Below are positions 19,206-27,330 of a stretch of 64,000 nt of DNA, piece by piece. This DNA comes from Gammaproteobacteria bacterium (GTDB lineage: Bacteria > Pseudomonadota > Gammaproteobacteria > Chromatiales > Chromatiaceae). The position numbers were made by a program, and so were the translations under genes. The stretch covers positions 50,788 through 114,787 of the forward strand of contig JASBTJ010000039.1 of the NCBI GenBank assembly GCA_030148485.1, read 5' to 3'. The notes beneath the pieces were generated by a model. That model searched no databases and was not told where the DNA came from. It worked only from the letters and a program-made list of their open reading frames with translations. Every line of letters begins with the position of its first letter. Positions within the stretch are counted from its first letter, which is position 1.

Positions 19206-19734
19206 CCAGCGAGTCGACCAGGCGGCGGGTGGCGTCATCCAGGGGATTGTCCGCAATATCGAGCCGCTTGAGATTGACTGTCTGCGGTAGGGCCAGTCCG
19301 GATAGCGCGTTGTCGGCCAAGCGCAGGTCCACCAGCTCGCTGTTGGCGCTCAGATCCAGCTGTTCCAGGTCGTTCTTGTTGGCGTAAATCTCTTCCAACA
19401 ACGGGTTGCCGCTCAGGTCGAGGGTTTCCAGTTCGTTGATGAACACCTCCAGATGAGTCAGCACCGCGCAGCCGCTGACATCGAGGCGGGTGAGCTGATT
19501 GTTGCCCAGGAACGCCTCTTCCAGCCGGATATTGCGCGACAGATCCAGTTCCGTCAGTTCGTTGCGGGTCAGATCGATCAGCTTCAAGTTGACCAGGTGT
19601 TGGATGCCGCCGGCATCCTCGATACCCTGCTTTCTACAGCGTAGCTCGACGATGTCTTCGGCATGCTCGGCCCCGGTGGCCAGTATGCAGGTCTTGAACG
19701 CCTCGTCGGCGAAGGGGATGTCCGTCAGTTTCAT
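19195..19734 (-). CDS. Leucine-rich repeat protein of the nifF operon
   Basis: 179 aa from the ATG at 19734, which has AGGAGA eight bases ahead; an upstream in-frame ATG lacks this. Residues about 45-165 are six to seven LRRs of about 21-22 residues with the pattern LxxLDLSxNxxL. Soluble, no signal peptide. LRR proteins of this type occur in nif clusters but the function is not known; protein binding is likely. Last gene of the nifF operon. Confidence 0.88.
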   Translation of the reverse strand: MKLTDIPFADEAFKTCILATGAEHAEDIVELRCRKQGIEDAGGIQHLVNLKLIDLTRNELTELDLSRNIRLEEAFLGNNQLTRLDVSGCAVLTHLEVFINELETLDLSGNPLLEEIYANKNDLEQLDLSANSELVDLRLADNALSGLALPQTVNLKRLDIADNPLDDATRRLVDSLVAG

Positions 19735-19764
19735 CGCACGGGTCTCCTTAGGCAAAAGGTCGGG

Positions 19765-20298
19765 TCAGGCGGCTTGCGCGTCGTCTGCGGCCGCGAGCAG
19801 TACCGGCATGACCTGAGTCATCCAGGTATCGATGCGTTCCGCCGTCAGTGCAGACTGGTTGTCCTGATCGATCACCAAGCCGACGAATTCGCCGTTCAGC
19901 TCACCTCGGGAGATTTCGTATTCGTACCCGTCCAGCGGCCAGAATCCGGTGAACTCGGCGCCCAGTTCGGTGAACTTCTCGTACAGGATGCCAAGGCCGT
20001 CGACGAACTCATGGGCGTAGGTCTCCTGGTCGCCAAGGCCAAACAGCGCAAGGGTCTTGCCGCTAAAGTCCAGTGCGTCGAGTTCGGGCAGAAACGCATC
20101 CCAGTTTTCCGGCAGCTCCCCTTCGCCCAGGGTGGGGGTGCCCAGGATGAAGGCGTTGTATTTCTCGAAGTCCGCCGGCTCCACCTTTTTAATGTTTTTC
20201 AATTCGATGTCGGCCTCGTCGAAATACTTGCGGATCATCTTGGCCACCTTGCGGGTGTTGCCGGTGTCCGAGTCATAGAACAGTCCGATCTTTGCCAT
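19765..20298 (-). CDS. nifF: NifF, nif flavodoxin
   Basis: 177 aa long-chain flavodoxin, electron donor to NifH. FMN phosphate loop YDSDTGNTRKVA, first flavin-side loop TPTLGEGELPENW, second flavin-side loop GLGDQETYAHEF, and the long-chain insert around FTGFWPLDGYEYEIS are all present. A clear ribosome site (GGAGAGCG) lies ahead of the ATG. Confidence 0.96.
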   Translation of the reverse strand: MAKIGLFYDSDTGNTRKVAKMIRKYFDEADIELKNIKKVEPADFEKYNAFILGTPTLGEGELPENWDAFLPELDALDFSGKTLALFGLGDQETYAHEFVDGLGILYEKFTELGAEFTGFWPLDGYEYEISRGELNGEFVGLVIDQDNQSALTAERIDTWMTQVMPVLLAAADDAQAA

Positions 20299-20332
20299 GA
20301 CGCGCTCTCCTGTTTTGCTCTGGATAGGCCGA

Positions 20333-20758
20333 TCAATGCAGTGCTGTGGTGCCGCTCAGCGCGGCCAGCATGGGTGTCAATGCCTGGTGCCATTGCTGGG
20401 CGTCGAAAGGGACCTCCAAGGTCTCGAAATACGAGGCCGCGTTGTCCACCATGTCCTGCACCACGGCGGCGACATAGCGTGGCGCCTGCACCGAGTAACC
20501 CATGGCGGTGGGCACCGCCACTTCGAAGTACAAGGTATGGCCGTCGCTGGTAAAGCCCCCCATACGCATGCCGCTGAAGTTGGGGCTGTCCGCCGGGCTG
20601 CTGAGCAGGAAGGAAAGATCGAGGGCAGGGCCTTCGGGCAGATCGCTGTAGCGCTTCTCCTTGGCCAAGCCCATCGCCAGGGTGGTGATGGCGCGATCGA
20701 TGGGACTTTTCTCCAGCTCGCGGCTCGGGGTTTTCATACTGATGCAGAGGTTGCTCAT
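20333..20758 (-). CDS. Unknown, first gene of the nifF operon
   Basis: 141 aa with GGGAGAG six bases ahead of its ATG. I do not recognise the family. It is soluble, with one internal Met-rich Gly patch (NFSGMRMGGFTSDG) and a helical C-terminus. It is followed 34 bases on by nifF and preceded by a -24/-12-like element and an exact NifA site, so it should be induced with nif genes. Confidence 0.8.
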   Translation of the reverse strand: MSNLCISMKTPSRELEKSPIDRAITTLAMGLAKEKRYSDLPEGPALDLSFLLSSPADSPNFSGMRMGGFTSDGHTLYFEVAVPTAMGYSVQAPRYVAAVVQDMVDNAASYFETLEVPFDAQQWHQALTPMLAALSGTTALH

Positions 20759-20830
20759 GACGCTCTCCCGTCAGGGTGGACAATTGCCGGGACGGACCAG
20801 ACTGGTAAGCCCCTTGCTTGATGATTGCCG

Positions 20831-20847
20831 AGCAATTTCCAAACCAA
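20831..20847 (-). promoter_or_regulatory. Sigma-54-like promoter of the nifF operon
   Basis: On the minus strand, TTGGTTTGGAAATTGCT keeps GG-N10-GC and a good -12, but the -24 part (TGGTTT) departs from TGGCAC. Confidence 0.55.
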
Positions 20848-20965
20848 TGTCTCGGGTTGTCCGGGCGCACCTTTCGATTCCCGGTCAACTGCCTGTTGTG
20901 GCGGTGGTTTCGTGTCCCAGGTCAGCGCATGAGCGGGGCGGGCATGGCGCCTGCTCAGTGGGTTT

Positions 20966-20981
20966 TGTCCCATTGCCGACA
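20966..20981. promoter_or_regulatory. NifA upstream activator site (nifF operon)
   Basis: TGT-CCCATTGCCG-ACA, exact, about 120 bases from the minus-strand promoter. It lies 38 bases before the plus-strand NifX-domain gene and could serve either side. Confidence 0.75.
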
Positions 20982-21018
20982 AGCTGGACCCGGACTTTGT
21001 ACCGCGGATGGAGGAATC

Positions 21019-21357
21019 ATGACGAAGGCAAGCATACGGGTGGCGGTGGCCACCAAGGAGGGCCGGGCGGTGAGCGAACATTTCGGCCACGCCAAGTCGT
21101 TTCAGGTGTTCGATGTATCGGCGGCTGGCTGCCGGTTGTTGGCGCACCGCGAAGTACGTCATTACTGTCTCGGCAATCGTGGCGACAAGAGCGCCCTGGC
21201 GGATATCCTGGAGACGGTGGCCGATTGCCAAGCGGTGTTCGTCGCCAAGATCGGTGACGGACCGGCCGAGAAGCTGGCCGCGCGGGGTATCGCAGCGGTG
21301 GCCGACTATGCCTGGGAAGAAATCGAACCGGCGTTACAGGACTACTTCCGGCGCTAG
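21019..21357 (+). CDS. Stand-alone NifX/NifB-C-terminal-like FeMo-co binding protein
   Basis: 112 aa, GAGGAATC ahead of the ATG. It is a single dinitrogenase iron-molybdenum cofactor-binding (NifX) domain. It has the metal-site pattern SEHFGHAKSFQVFDV and reads closest to the C-terminal domain of NifB in this window (both have EHFGHAK, then LETVADCQAVFVAKIGDGP against [17 protein letters not shown]). It lacks the helical N-domain of NafY. Likely a cofactor carrier or storage protein. Confidence 0.88.
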   Translation: MTKASIRVAVATKEGRAVSEHFGHAKSFQVFDVSAAGCRLLAHREVRHYCLGNRGDKSALADILETVADCQAVFVAKIGDGPAEKLAARGIAAVADYAWEEIEPALQDYFRR

Positions 21358-21364
21358 GGAACCT

Positions 21365-21512
21365 CTGAATTGTTCAGCGGTTCCGCGGTACAGGGAGGTG
21401 GCACCAACATCGGTCACTGCCAGTGGCCGATTTTGAAGCAAGCAGCAAACCGCGTTTGCAGCATAGGGTGGGCTGAGAAGTCCGGGACGGACTTGCTCAG
21501 CGCTTCCTTAGG
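21365..21512. repeat. 148-base hairpin-rich repeat, copy A
   Basis: About 80% like 56729-56876. It holds several hairpins: GGTCACTG/CAGTGGCC at 21412-21428, GGTTT-type pairing near 21440, and CTGAG-AAGTCC pairing with GGACTT-G-CTCAG at 21473-21500. It lies between convergent genes, where it may end transcription. No ORF is inside. Confidence 0.78.
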
Positions 21513-21534
21513 GCGTCTTTTCACGGACGCCGGT

Positions 21535-21810
21535 TTAGTCATCGTCGTCGGGCATGTCGCGCCGTTCGACGGTTTCCGGATCCGCGGTGATGTTGCGGTA
21601 GATTTCCACCCGCTCACCGTCGGACAGTTTTGCTGTCAATTTGGTGAGCTTGCCGAATATGCCGACCTTCTGCTGCGCCAGGTCGATCTCGGGGAACTGT
21701 TCCAGCAGTCCCGAATGTTCAATGGCCTCGCGCACCGAACAACCGTCCGGTACGTCCAGCTTGAGCCAAACCTGTTTGAAGCGATCCGCGTAAGCGACCC
21801 CGATATGCAC
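21535..21810 (-). CDS. rnfH: RnfH family protein
   Basis: 91 aa beta-grasp protein of the RnfH (UPF0125) family. Family pattern: IGVAYADRFKQVWLKLDVPDGCSVREAI, VGIFGKLTKLTAKLSDGERVEIYRNITADPE. Role unknown, but it is regularly linked with rnf in nitrogen fixers. It follows rnfE at 12 bases. Confidence 0.95.
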   Translation of the reverse strand: MHIGVAYADRFKQVWLKLDVPDGCSVREAIEHSGLLEQFPEIDLAQQKVGIFGKLTKLTAKLSDGERVEIYRNITADPETVERRDMPDDDD

Positions 21811-21822
21811 AGCGATGACTCC

Positions 21823-22506
21823 TCAGGACTCGGCCGCGGCCACTGCCAGCGCGCGGGCTTCGGCACGGCGCGCCAGCCTCGCATCCAGGCGGCGCTTGGC
21901 GGCGAGGAGAAAGCCCAGCGCCAGAAATCCGCCCGGCGGCAGCGTCACCAGTAGAAAACCGTGGTAGTCGGGGATCAGTCGCAGCTCCAGAAACGAGAAG
22001 GCCTGTCCCAGCAGCAACGAGGCGTTGGCGAACAAGGTGCCGCTGCCGATGATCTCGCGGGTCGCGCCGAGCACCACCAAGGCGAGGGTGAAACCCAGCC
22101 CCATCATCAGTCCATCGTAAAGCGCAGGCCCCAACGCCTGTTTGGAGGCGAAGGATTCCGCGCGCCCCAGGATCGCGCAATTGGTGACGATCAGGGGGAT
22201 GAACAGCCCGAGCACCTTGTGCAGATCATGTACCCAGGCATTCATGGCCATGTCCACGGCGGTGACGATGGTGGCGATGATCAGAACGAACACCGGGATA
22301 CGCACCGCCGGCGTGATGAAGTGACGAAACACCGCGACCGTCGCGCCTGACGCCATCAGTACAGCGGTGGTGGCAAGGCCCATCCCCAGGCCGTTGGTCG
22401 CGCTCGCGGTCACCGCCAACAGCGGGCATAGGGCGAGCAGTTGGGAGAACACAACGTTGTTGTCCCAGAGTCCGTCACGGGTAAGGCGGCGATAGTCGGT
22501 GCTCAT
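21823..22506 (-). CDS. rnfE: RnfE, Rnf complex membrane subunit
   Basis: 227 aa with six membrane helices. Part of the ion-translocating NADH:ferredoxin oxidoreductase that supplies low-potential electrons to nitrogenase. Conserved blocks LWDNNVVFSQLLALCPLLAVT (with a Cys ligand) and PLIVTNCAILGRAE (second membrane Cys) are present. Overlaps rnfG by four bases. Confidence 0.95.
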   Translation of the reverse strand: MSTDYRRLTRDGLWDNNVVFSQLLALCPLLAVTASATNGLGMGLATTAVLMASGATVAVFRHFITPAVRIPVFVLIIATIVTAVDMAMNAWVHDLHKVLGLFIPLIVTNCAILGRAESFASKQALGPALYDGLMMGLGFTLALVVLGATREIIGSGTLFANASLLLGQAFSFLELRLIPDYHGFLLVTLPPGGFLALGFLLAAKRRLDARLARRAEARALAVAAAES

Positions 22507-23159
22507 GGTGTGGTTCCCTTGGTGGATATGGCGATGGGGACCTCCAGGGCCAGCAGGCGGGCACGATTGGCCTGGAAGAATTCGAGTCCCAAGTGGACGG
22601 CGGCGACCACGCCGCGCGGTGTGATGGTGGCACCGCTGAACTGGTCGAAACGCCCGCCATCCTTTTTCACCGCCCAGGCCGCGTCGGGCGTGTTGTCCAG
22701 GGACAGCTTTTCAAACCCACGAATCCAGTCGCCCTTGGCAGTTTCGATCTTGTCGCCCAGGCCGGGGGTTTCGGCATGGGACAACACGCGCACGCCGAGG
22801 ATCTCGCCTTGGGGGTCGACTCCCATCAGCACATCAATGTCTCCGGCATAGCCGTTGGCGGTCACCTGATAAGCCAAGGCGGTGATGGCGTGATCCCGTA
22901 CGGCGCGATAGATCACCCGCTGGGAACCGTCGACGGGCACTGTCAGCGTATCGGCGAGCAGGTCGTTGTCATGCAAGGCGGGCGGTATCACCTGTACCAG
23001 TGATGCCATCAGGTCTTCGCGTCGTCGCGCCTCGATGGGTTCCCGGGTAATCAGGTTGCTCATCACCAGCAGCACCGCGGCCATGGTGGCAAAACCACCG
23101 AGCAATCCGGCCTGATAGCCGGCGCGCTGGCGGTAACTCGGCTCCAGCGGCGTGGTCAT
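22503..23159 (-). CDS. rnfG: RnfG, FMN-carrying Rnf subunit
   Basis: 218 aa with one N-terminal membrane helix and a periplasmic domain. The covalent FMN site SGAT is seen in FSGATITPRGVVAAV near residue 180 (Thr). Passes electrons within Rnf. Overlaps rnfD. Confidence 0.95.
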   Translation of the reverse strand: MTTPLEPSYRQRAGYQAGLLGGFATMAAVLLVMSNLITREPIEARRREDLMASLVQVIPPALHDNDLLADTLTVPVDGSQRVIYRAVRDHAITALAYQVTANGYAGDIDVLMGVDPQGEILGVRVLSHAETPGLGDKIETAKGDWIRGFEKLSLDNTPDAAWAVKKDGGRFDQFSGATITPRGVVAAVHLGLEFFQANRARLLALEVPIAISTKGTTP

Positions 23160-24241
23160 GATTTTTCTCCGCTTTGCACGTCGTAAACCATGGGTTGACC
23201 GGCGCGGTCGCGTCCGTAGATTCGCGGTCGGATGTAATGGTCGATCAGCGGCGTGCAGGCATTCATCAGCATCACGGCAAAGGCCACGCCTTCCGGGTAC
23301 CCCGCCCAGGTGCGGATGACATAGACCAACATCCCGCAGCCGGCGCCGAACACCAGTTGCCCGCGCGCGGAAACCGGGGAGGTGACCAGATCCGTGGCGA
23401 TGAAAAAGGCCCCCAGCAGGGCGCCACCGGACAGCAGATGGAAGCCCGCGCCGGGATACCGGGTCGGGTCAAAGCCATGGAACACCGCCGCAAGCAATCC
23501 CAGCGTGGCGAGCATGGCAACCGGGATATGCCAGCTGATGACGCGCTTGAACAACAGAAACAAACCACCCAACAGAATCAACAGGGCGGACGTCTCGCCC
23601 AGGCTGCCGGAGGTGTCCCCCAGCGATGCGCTCAATGGCGCGTAGTAGCCGTTCAACGCCTGAGTCAGTTCGGTGCCGCGGTCGAGCTCGGTGCGCACAT
23701 GCCCCAAGGGTGTCGCGCCGGACACCGCGTCCAGCTTCGCCTCATCGCCGAAGGTGATGGCGACGCCCTCCAGAAAGCTCGGGGCGTTGGGGCTCGACAG
23801 CGGTTGCGGCCCGACGAAGGTGGTCATCTGCAGGGGAAAAGCGATCAGCAGCGCCACCCGCGCCACCATGGCCGGATTGAACAGATTCTGGCCGATGCCG
23901 CCGAACACCTGTTTCGCCACTACGATGGCCAACAGACTACCCACCACGCCGAGCCACCAAGGCGCCCAAGGCGGCAACGTCATGGCGAGCAGCCAACCGG
24001 TCAGCAATGCTGAGCCGTCCAACAGAAAGGGCCGTACCGGTTTTCCGGCAATCAGCAGGCACCCGGCTTCTGCCAACACCGCGGTGAGCACTGTGACCGC
24101 AAACAGTGTGATGGCGGGCCAGCCGAAGTTGTAGAAACCAAGCAAGGTGGCCGGCAGCAACGCGAGCATCACCAACGCCATGATGCGCGATACGCTGCGC
24201 GCCTGATGGGTATGCGGACCACTGACCAGGGGTGCATTCAT
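23156..24241 (-). CDS. rnfD: RnfD, membrane subunit with covalent FMN
   Basis: 361 aa, eight or so membrane segments. The FMN-attachment motif appears as AVSGATPLGHVRTEL in the middle, and the C-terminus has FATDLVTSPVSARGQL-type pore residues (here FIATDLVTSPVSARG). Overlaps rnfC by four bases. Confidence 0.95.
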   Translation of the reverse strand: MNAPLVSGPHTHQARSVSRIMALVMLALLPATLLGFYNFGWPAITLFAVTVLTAVLAEAGCLLIAGKPVRPFLLDGSALLTGWLLAMTLPPWAPWWLGVVGSLLAIVVAKQVFGGIGQNLFNPAMVARVALLIAFPLQMTTFVGPQPLSSPNAPSFLEGVAITFGDEAKLDAVSGATPLGHVRTELDRGTELTQALNGYYAPLSASLGDTSGSLGETSALLILLGGLFLLFKRVISWHIPVAMLATLGLLAAVFHGFDPTRYPGAGFHLLSGGALLGAFFIATDLVTSPVSARGQLVFGAGCGMLVYVIRTWAGYPEGVAFAVMLMNACTPLIDHYIRPRIYGRDRAGQPMVYDVQSGEKS

Positions 24242-25725
24242 GCCTGGGCGCTCCGCTCTGCCGGTGCGGCGGCAGCCTTGGCCTTCTTGGCCGCCATCTC
24301 CCGTTTGCGCTTTTCCATGGCCTCGCGCTTCTTACGCTTGATCTCTTCCATGCGAGCCGTGCGTTGTTCCGCCAATCGCTTGGTTTCCAGTTGCTTGTGT
24401 TGAGCGCGCTGGCGCGACGCCAGTTCACCCTTGGCGTAATTGAAGTACTGCACCAGTGGAATGTTCGATGGGCAGACAAAAGAGCAGGAGCCGCAGGCGA
24501 TGCAGTCGGTCAGACCCAGGCGAACCGTGCCGTCCAGGTCGCCGGCACGGGCATGGGCGGCCATTTCCACCGGAAGCAATCCGCAGGGACAGGCGTCCAC
24601 GCAGCTAGCGCATCGGATGCAGGGCATCTCCGACGCGATGCCCACGTCCGTGGCGGTCAATGCCAGGACCCCGTTGCTGCCTTTGACGACCGGTACTCGG
24701 GTACCGGGCAGCAGTTGTCCCATCATGGGCCCACCGCTGATCAGGCGCTCAGGCGTGGATGTCAGGCCGCCGCAGTAATCGATCAGATCCTCCACCGGCG
24801 TGCCGATCAGGACGCGTAGGTTCGCAGGCTTGCCGATGGCACCACCGCTCACCGTCACCACCCGGGATATCAGCGGTTCACCGTGACGTACGGCGCGATG
24901 CACGGCATGAGCGGTGGCGACGTTGTGCACAACCACGCCGATGTCGGCGGTCAGCGCACGCGCGGGCGTCTCCAGCCCGGTGAGCGTTTGCACCATGTGT
25001 TTTTCCGAGCCCATGGGATAACGGGTAGGCAGTCCCACCACGTCGATGTCGCCAAAGCGTGCGCAGGCCTCGTGCAGCAAGCGCTGTGCGTCGGGTTTGT
25101 TGTTCTCGATGCCGATCACGGTGTGGGTCACGCCCAGTGCATGCGCCATGATACGAATGCCGTCGATCACCTGGTCGGCGTGTTCACGCATCAACCGATC
25201 ATCACAGGTCAGGTAGGGTTCGCATTCGGCACCGTTGATCACCAACTTTTCCAGCCGATAGCGATTGCGCAGATTCAGCTTCACCGATGATGGGAAGGTG
25301 GCGCCGCCCATGCCCACGATGCCGGACAGTGCCACCCGTTCGGCGATGGCGTCCGGCGTACTGTTGAAGGGATCCATCGGCGGCGGCAGATCGTCGCACC
25401 AGCGGTCTTCCCCATCCGGTTGCAGGGTAATGGTACGTACCAGCAGACCGGACGGATGGTGCGCGGGGTAATTGCCGATCCCGACGATGCGTCCCGAGGT
25501 CGGTGCATGGACGGGGGCCGAGATGGCGCCCTGACTGTGGGCCAGCAGTTGGCCTTTGCGTACCGAATCGCCCCGCTGCACCACCGGTTTGGCCGCCGCG
25601 CCGATATGCTGTTGCACCGGAATGTGCAGCAGCTCGGGCATCTGCAGGTCGACGATGGCCTGCTCCGCCGCAAGTGCCTTGCAATCGTCGGGATGGACGC
25701 CGCCACGGATACGGAACAATTTCAT
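24238..25725 (-). CDS. rnfC: RnfC, NADH- and FMN-binding Rnf subunit
   Basis: 495 aa. The N-terminal barrel/Rossmann part has GGVHPDDCKALAAEQ, GMGGATFPSSVKL and NGAECEPYLTCDDRLM. Two [4Fe-4S] sites are CIRCASCVDACPCGL and CIACGSCSFVCPSNI. The C-terminus is an Ala/Lys-rich coiled coil (KRLAEQRTARMEEIKRKK). Oxidises NADH in the Rnf complex. Confidence 0.96.
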   Translation of the reverse strand: MKLFRIRGGVHPDDCKALAAEQAIVDLQMPELLHIPVQQHIGAAAKPVVQRGDSVRKGQLLAHSQGAISAPVHAPTSGRIVGIGNYPAHHPSGLLVRTITLQPDGEDRWCDDLPPPMDPFNSTPDAIAERVALSGIVGMGGATFPSSVKLNLRNRYRLEKLVINGAECEPYLTCDDRLMREHADQVIDGIRIMAHALGVTHTVIGIENNKPDAQRLLHEACARFGDIDVVGLPTRYPMGSEKHMVQTLTGLETPARALTADIGVVVHNVATAHAVHRAVRHGEPLISRVVTVSGGAIGKPANLRVLIGTPVEDLIDYCGGLTSTPERLISGGPMMGQLLPGTRVPVVKGSNGVLALTATDVGIASEMPCIRCASCVDACPCGLLPVEMAAHARAGDLDGTVRLGLTDCIACGSCSFVCPSNIPLVQYFNYAKGELASRQRAQHKQLETKRLAEQRTARMEEIKRKKREAMEKRKREMAAKKAKAAAAPAERSAQA

Positions 25726-25735
25726 CTGTCACCCC

Positions 25736-26275
25736 TCATGCGGCGAGGTCCGGTTTGGGCCAGTACCACGTCTGCACCGACGGCGTCACCACACGCATTT
25801 CGATGCATTCGGTGGGACACACGTCAAAACATTTCTCGCAGCCGGTGCAGGCGTCGGCAAACACCGCGTGGATCATTTTCGACGCCCCGACGATGGCGTC
25901 CGTCGGGCAGCGCTTGAAACACTTGGTGCAGCCGATACACAGGTGTTCATGTACGTGTGCCACCTGGGGTGGCTTGTCCTCCATGCCCGACAGGTCGGCG
26001 CTGACGCCGAGCTTGGCCTCCAGGTCCTCCGCCAGTGCGCGTCCGCCTGGCGGACATAAGGTCACGGGCGCCTGTCCGGCAGCCAGCGCAGCGGCGGCGG
26101 GGCCACAGCCGGGGTAGCCGCATTGGCCACATTGGGAGCCGGGCAGCATTGCCTCGATATCCGCCTCCAGCGCACCGCTTTCAACCTTCAGATAGCGGGC
26201 CGCCACGCCCAGCAGCCAGCCGAGCACTCCGCCCAGCAGGGTCAACGCGAGTACCGAAATCACTATCCCGTGCAT
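25736..26275 (-). CDS. rnfB: RnfB, ferredoxin-like Rnf subunit
   Basis: 179 aa. N-terminal membrane helix, then the [4Fe-4S] domain [13 protein letters not shown] and two ferredoxin clusters, [16 protein letters not shown] and [16 protein letters not shown]. It hands electrons to the soluble donors. Sits between rnfA (16-base gap) and rnfC. Confidence 0.96.
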   Translation of the reverse strand: MHGIVISVLALTLLGGVLGWLLGVAARYLKVESGALEADIEAMLPGSQCGQCGYPGCGPAAAALAAGQAPVTLCPPGGRALAEDLEAKLGVSADLSGMEDKPPQVAHVHEHLCIGCTKCFKRCPTDAIVGASKMIHAVFADACTGCEKCFDVCPTECIEMRVVTPSVQTWYWPKPDLAA

Positions 26276-26291
26276 GCTCAGTTCTCCGAAA

Positions 26292-26873
26292 TCAGGCCTT
26301 GGTCAGGCCGGCAAAGCCCATGAAGGCCAGCGACAACAGCCCGGCGACGATGAAGGCGATGGGTGTGCCGGCGAAGGTCCTGGGCACCTGGGCCAACGCC
26401 AAGCGCTCGCGCAATCCGGCGAACAACACCATCACCAGTGTGAAACCCAACGCCGAACCGAACCCGTACAGCAGGCTTTCGAAAAAAGAGTGGTCCTGCT
26501 GCACGTTGAGCAGCGCCACACCCAGCACGGCGCAGTTGGTGGTGATCAGCGGCAGAAAGATGCCCAGCACCTGATAGAGCGCGGGCGAGATCTTGCGTAC
26601 CGCCATCTCGGTGAACTGGACCACGGCGGCAATCACCAGAATGAAGGTGAGGATGCGCAGATAACCCAGGTCCAGCGGCACCAATACGTATTGTTCGAGC
26701 AACCAGCTGGAGATGGCGGCCAGGGTGAGTACGAAGGTGGTGGCAAAGCCCATACCGAGTGCCGAATCGATCTTTCCCGACACGCCCATGAAAGGGCACA
26801 GGCCAAGGAACTTGACCAGCACGACGTTGTTGACCAGAGCGGTGCCTAGGATTAACAGCAGGTATTCACCCAT
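26292..26873 (-). CDS. rnfA: RnfA, Rnf complex membrane subunit
   Basis: 193 aa, six membrane helices, homologous to RnfE in opposite topology. [24 protein letters not shown] and [15 protein letters not shown] carry the two membrane Cys that hold a [2Fe-2S] cluster. First gene of the nif-type rnf operon, with a -24/-12 element about 45 bases upstream. Confidence 0.96.
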   Translation of the reverse strand: MGEYLLLILGTALVNNVVLVKFLGLCPFMGVSGKIDSALGMGFATTFVLTLAAISSWLLEQYVLVPLDLGYLRILTFILVIAAVVQFTEMAVRKISPALYQVLGIFLPLITTNCAVLGVALLNVQQDHSFFESLLYGFGSALGFTLVMVLFAGLRERLALAQVPRTFAGTPIAFIVAGLLSLAFMGFAGLTKA

Positions 26874-26915
26874 CTTGGAACAGCCTCGACAGCAGGTGAG
26901 TCACACCAGAGGCAA

Positions 26916-26932
26916 AGCATCTTGTATGCCAC
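26916..26932 (-). promoter_or_regulatory. Sigma-54 promoter of rnfABCDGEH
   Basis: On the minus strand, GTGGCATACAAGATGCT, GG-N10-GC with a good -24 (TGGCAT) and fair -12 (ATGCT). Confidence 0.75.
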
Positions 26933-27113
26933 CAATTCCGGGACGGGGCAGGCCGCAGCCCCGGTGGGTGCCCAGGGGCATGTGCGAGCGAGCGCCGACC
27001 CGCGGGATAAACGCCTCAGATCAAGGCCAATAAAGCCCTTATTAGTGCAGTGGACAATAATTGCACCGTTTCGGCGCCTCCAGGTCAGGGTCCCACACGG
27101 GGGTGTTAGCGGC

Positions 27114-27129
27114 TGTCAGGTTTGCGACA
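27114..27129. promoter_or_regulatory. NifA upstream activator site 1 (rnfA/nifL)
   Basis: TGT-CAGGTTTGCG-ACA, exact. 182 bases from the rnfA promoter. Confidence 0.78.
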
Positions 27130-27154
27130 AGGTCGAAAGTCGATGGCGGGGTGT

Positions 27155-27170
27155 TGTCGCAATCCCTACA
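27155..27170. promoter_or_regulatory. NifA upstream activator site 2 (rnfA/nifL)
   Basis: TGT-CGCAATCCCT-ACA, exact. About 80 bases ahead of the nifL GG-N10-GC element. Confidence 0.78.
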
Positions 27171-27248
27171 AATCCGCGGCCTGGCACGGACTGCTTGGCG
27201 GGAACGCGACATCGCCAGGACCAGTGCCCCGGCGGCAACCCGCGTCAA

Positions 27249-27265
27249 TTGGCCTGCTTAATGCA
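27249..27265 (+). promoter_or_regulatory. Possible sigma-54 promoter of nifLA
   Basis: TTGGCCTGCTTAATGCA keeps GG-N10-GC; the -24 (TTGGCC) and -12 (ATGCA) are both off consensus. If used, NifA would autoregulate nifLA. Confidence 0.5.
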
Positions 27266-27330
27266 GAGGATCACGCAGCGGATCGGACATACCCGACAAA
27301 CCGCCAATACGGTCAGTCCCAGGAGGTTAC

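Larger units (their letters stand above)
26874..27330. other. rnfA-nifL divergent control region
   Basis: 457 bases holding a minus-strand -24/-12 element (26916-26932), two exact NifA sites (27114 and 27155) and a plus-strand GG-N10-GC element (27249-27265). No gene is supported inside. Confidence 0.7.

Noticed and set aside
20937..20956. GG-N10-GC match as a promoter for the NifX-domain gene
   Set aside because: The -24 and -12 parts are poor and the NifA site would lie downstream of it.
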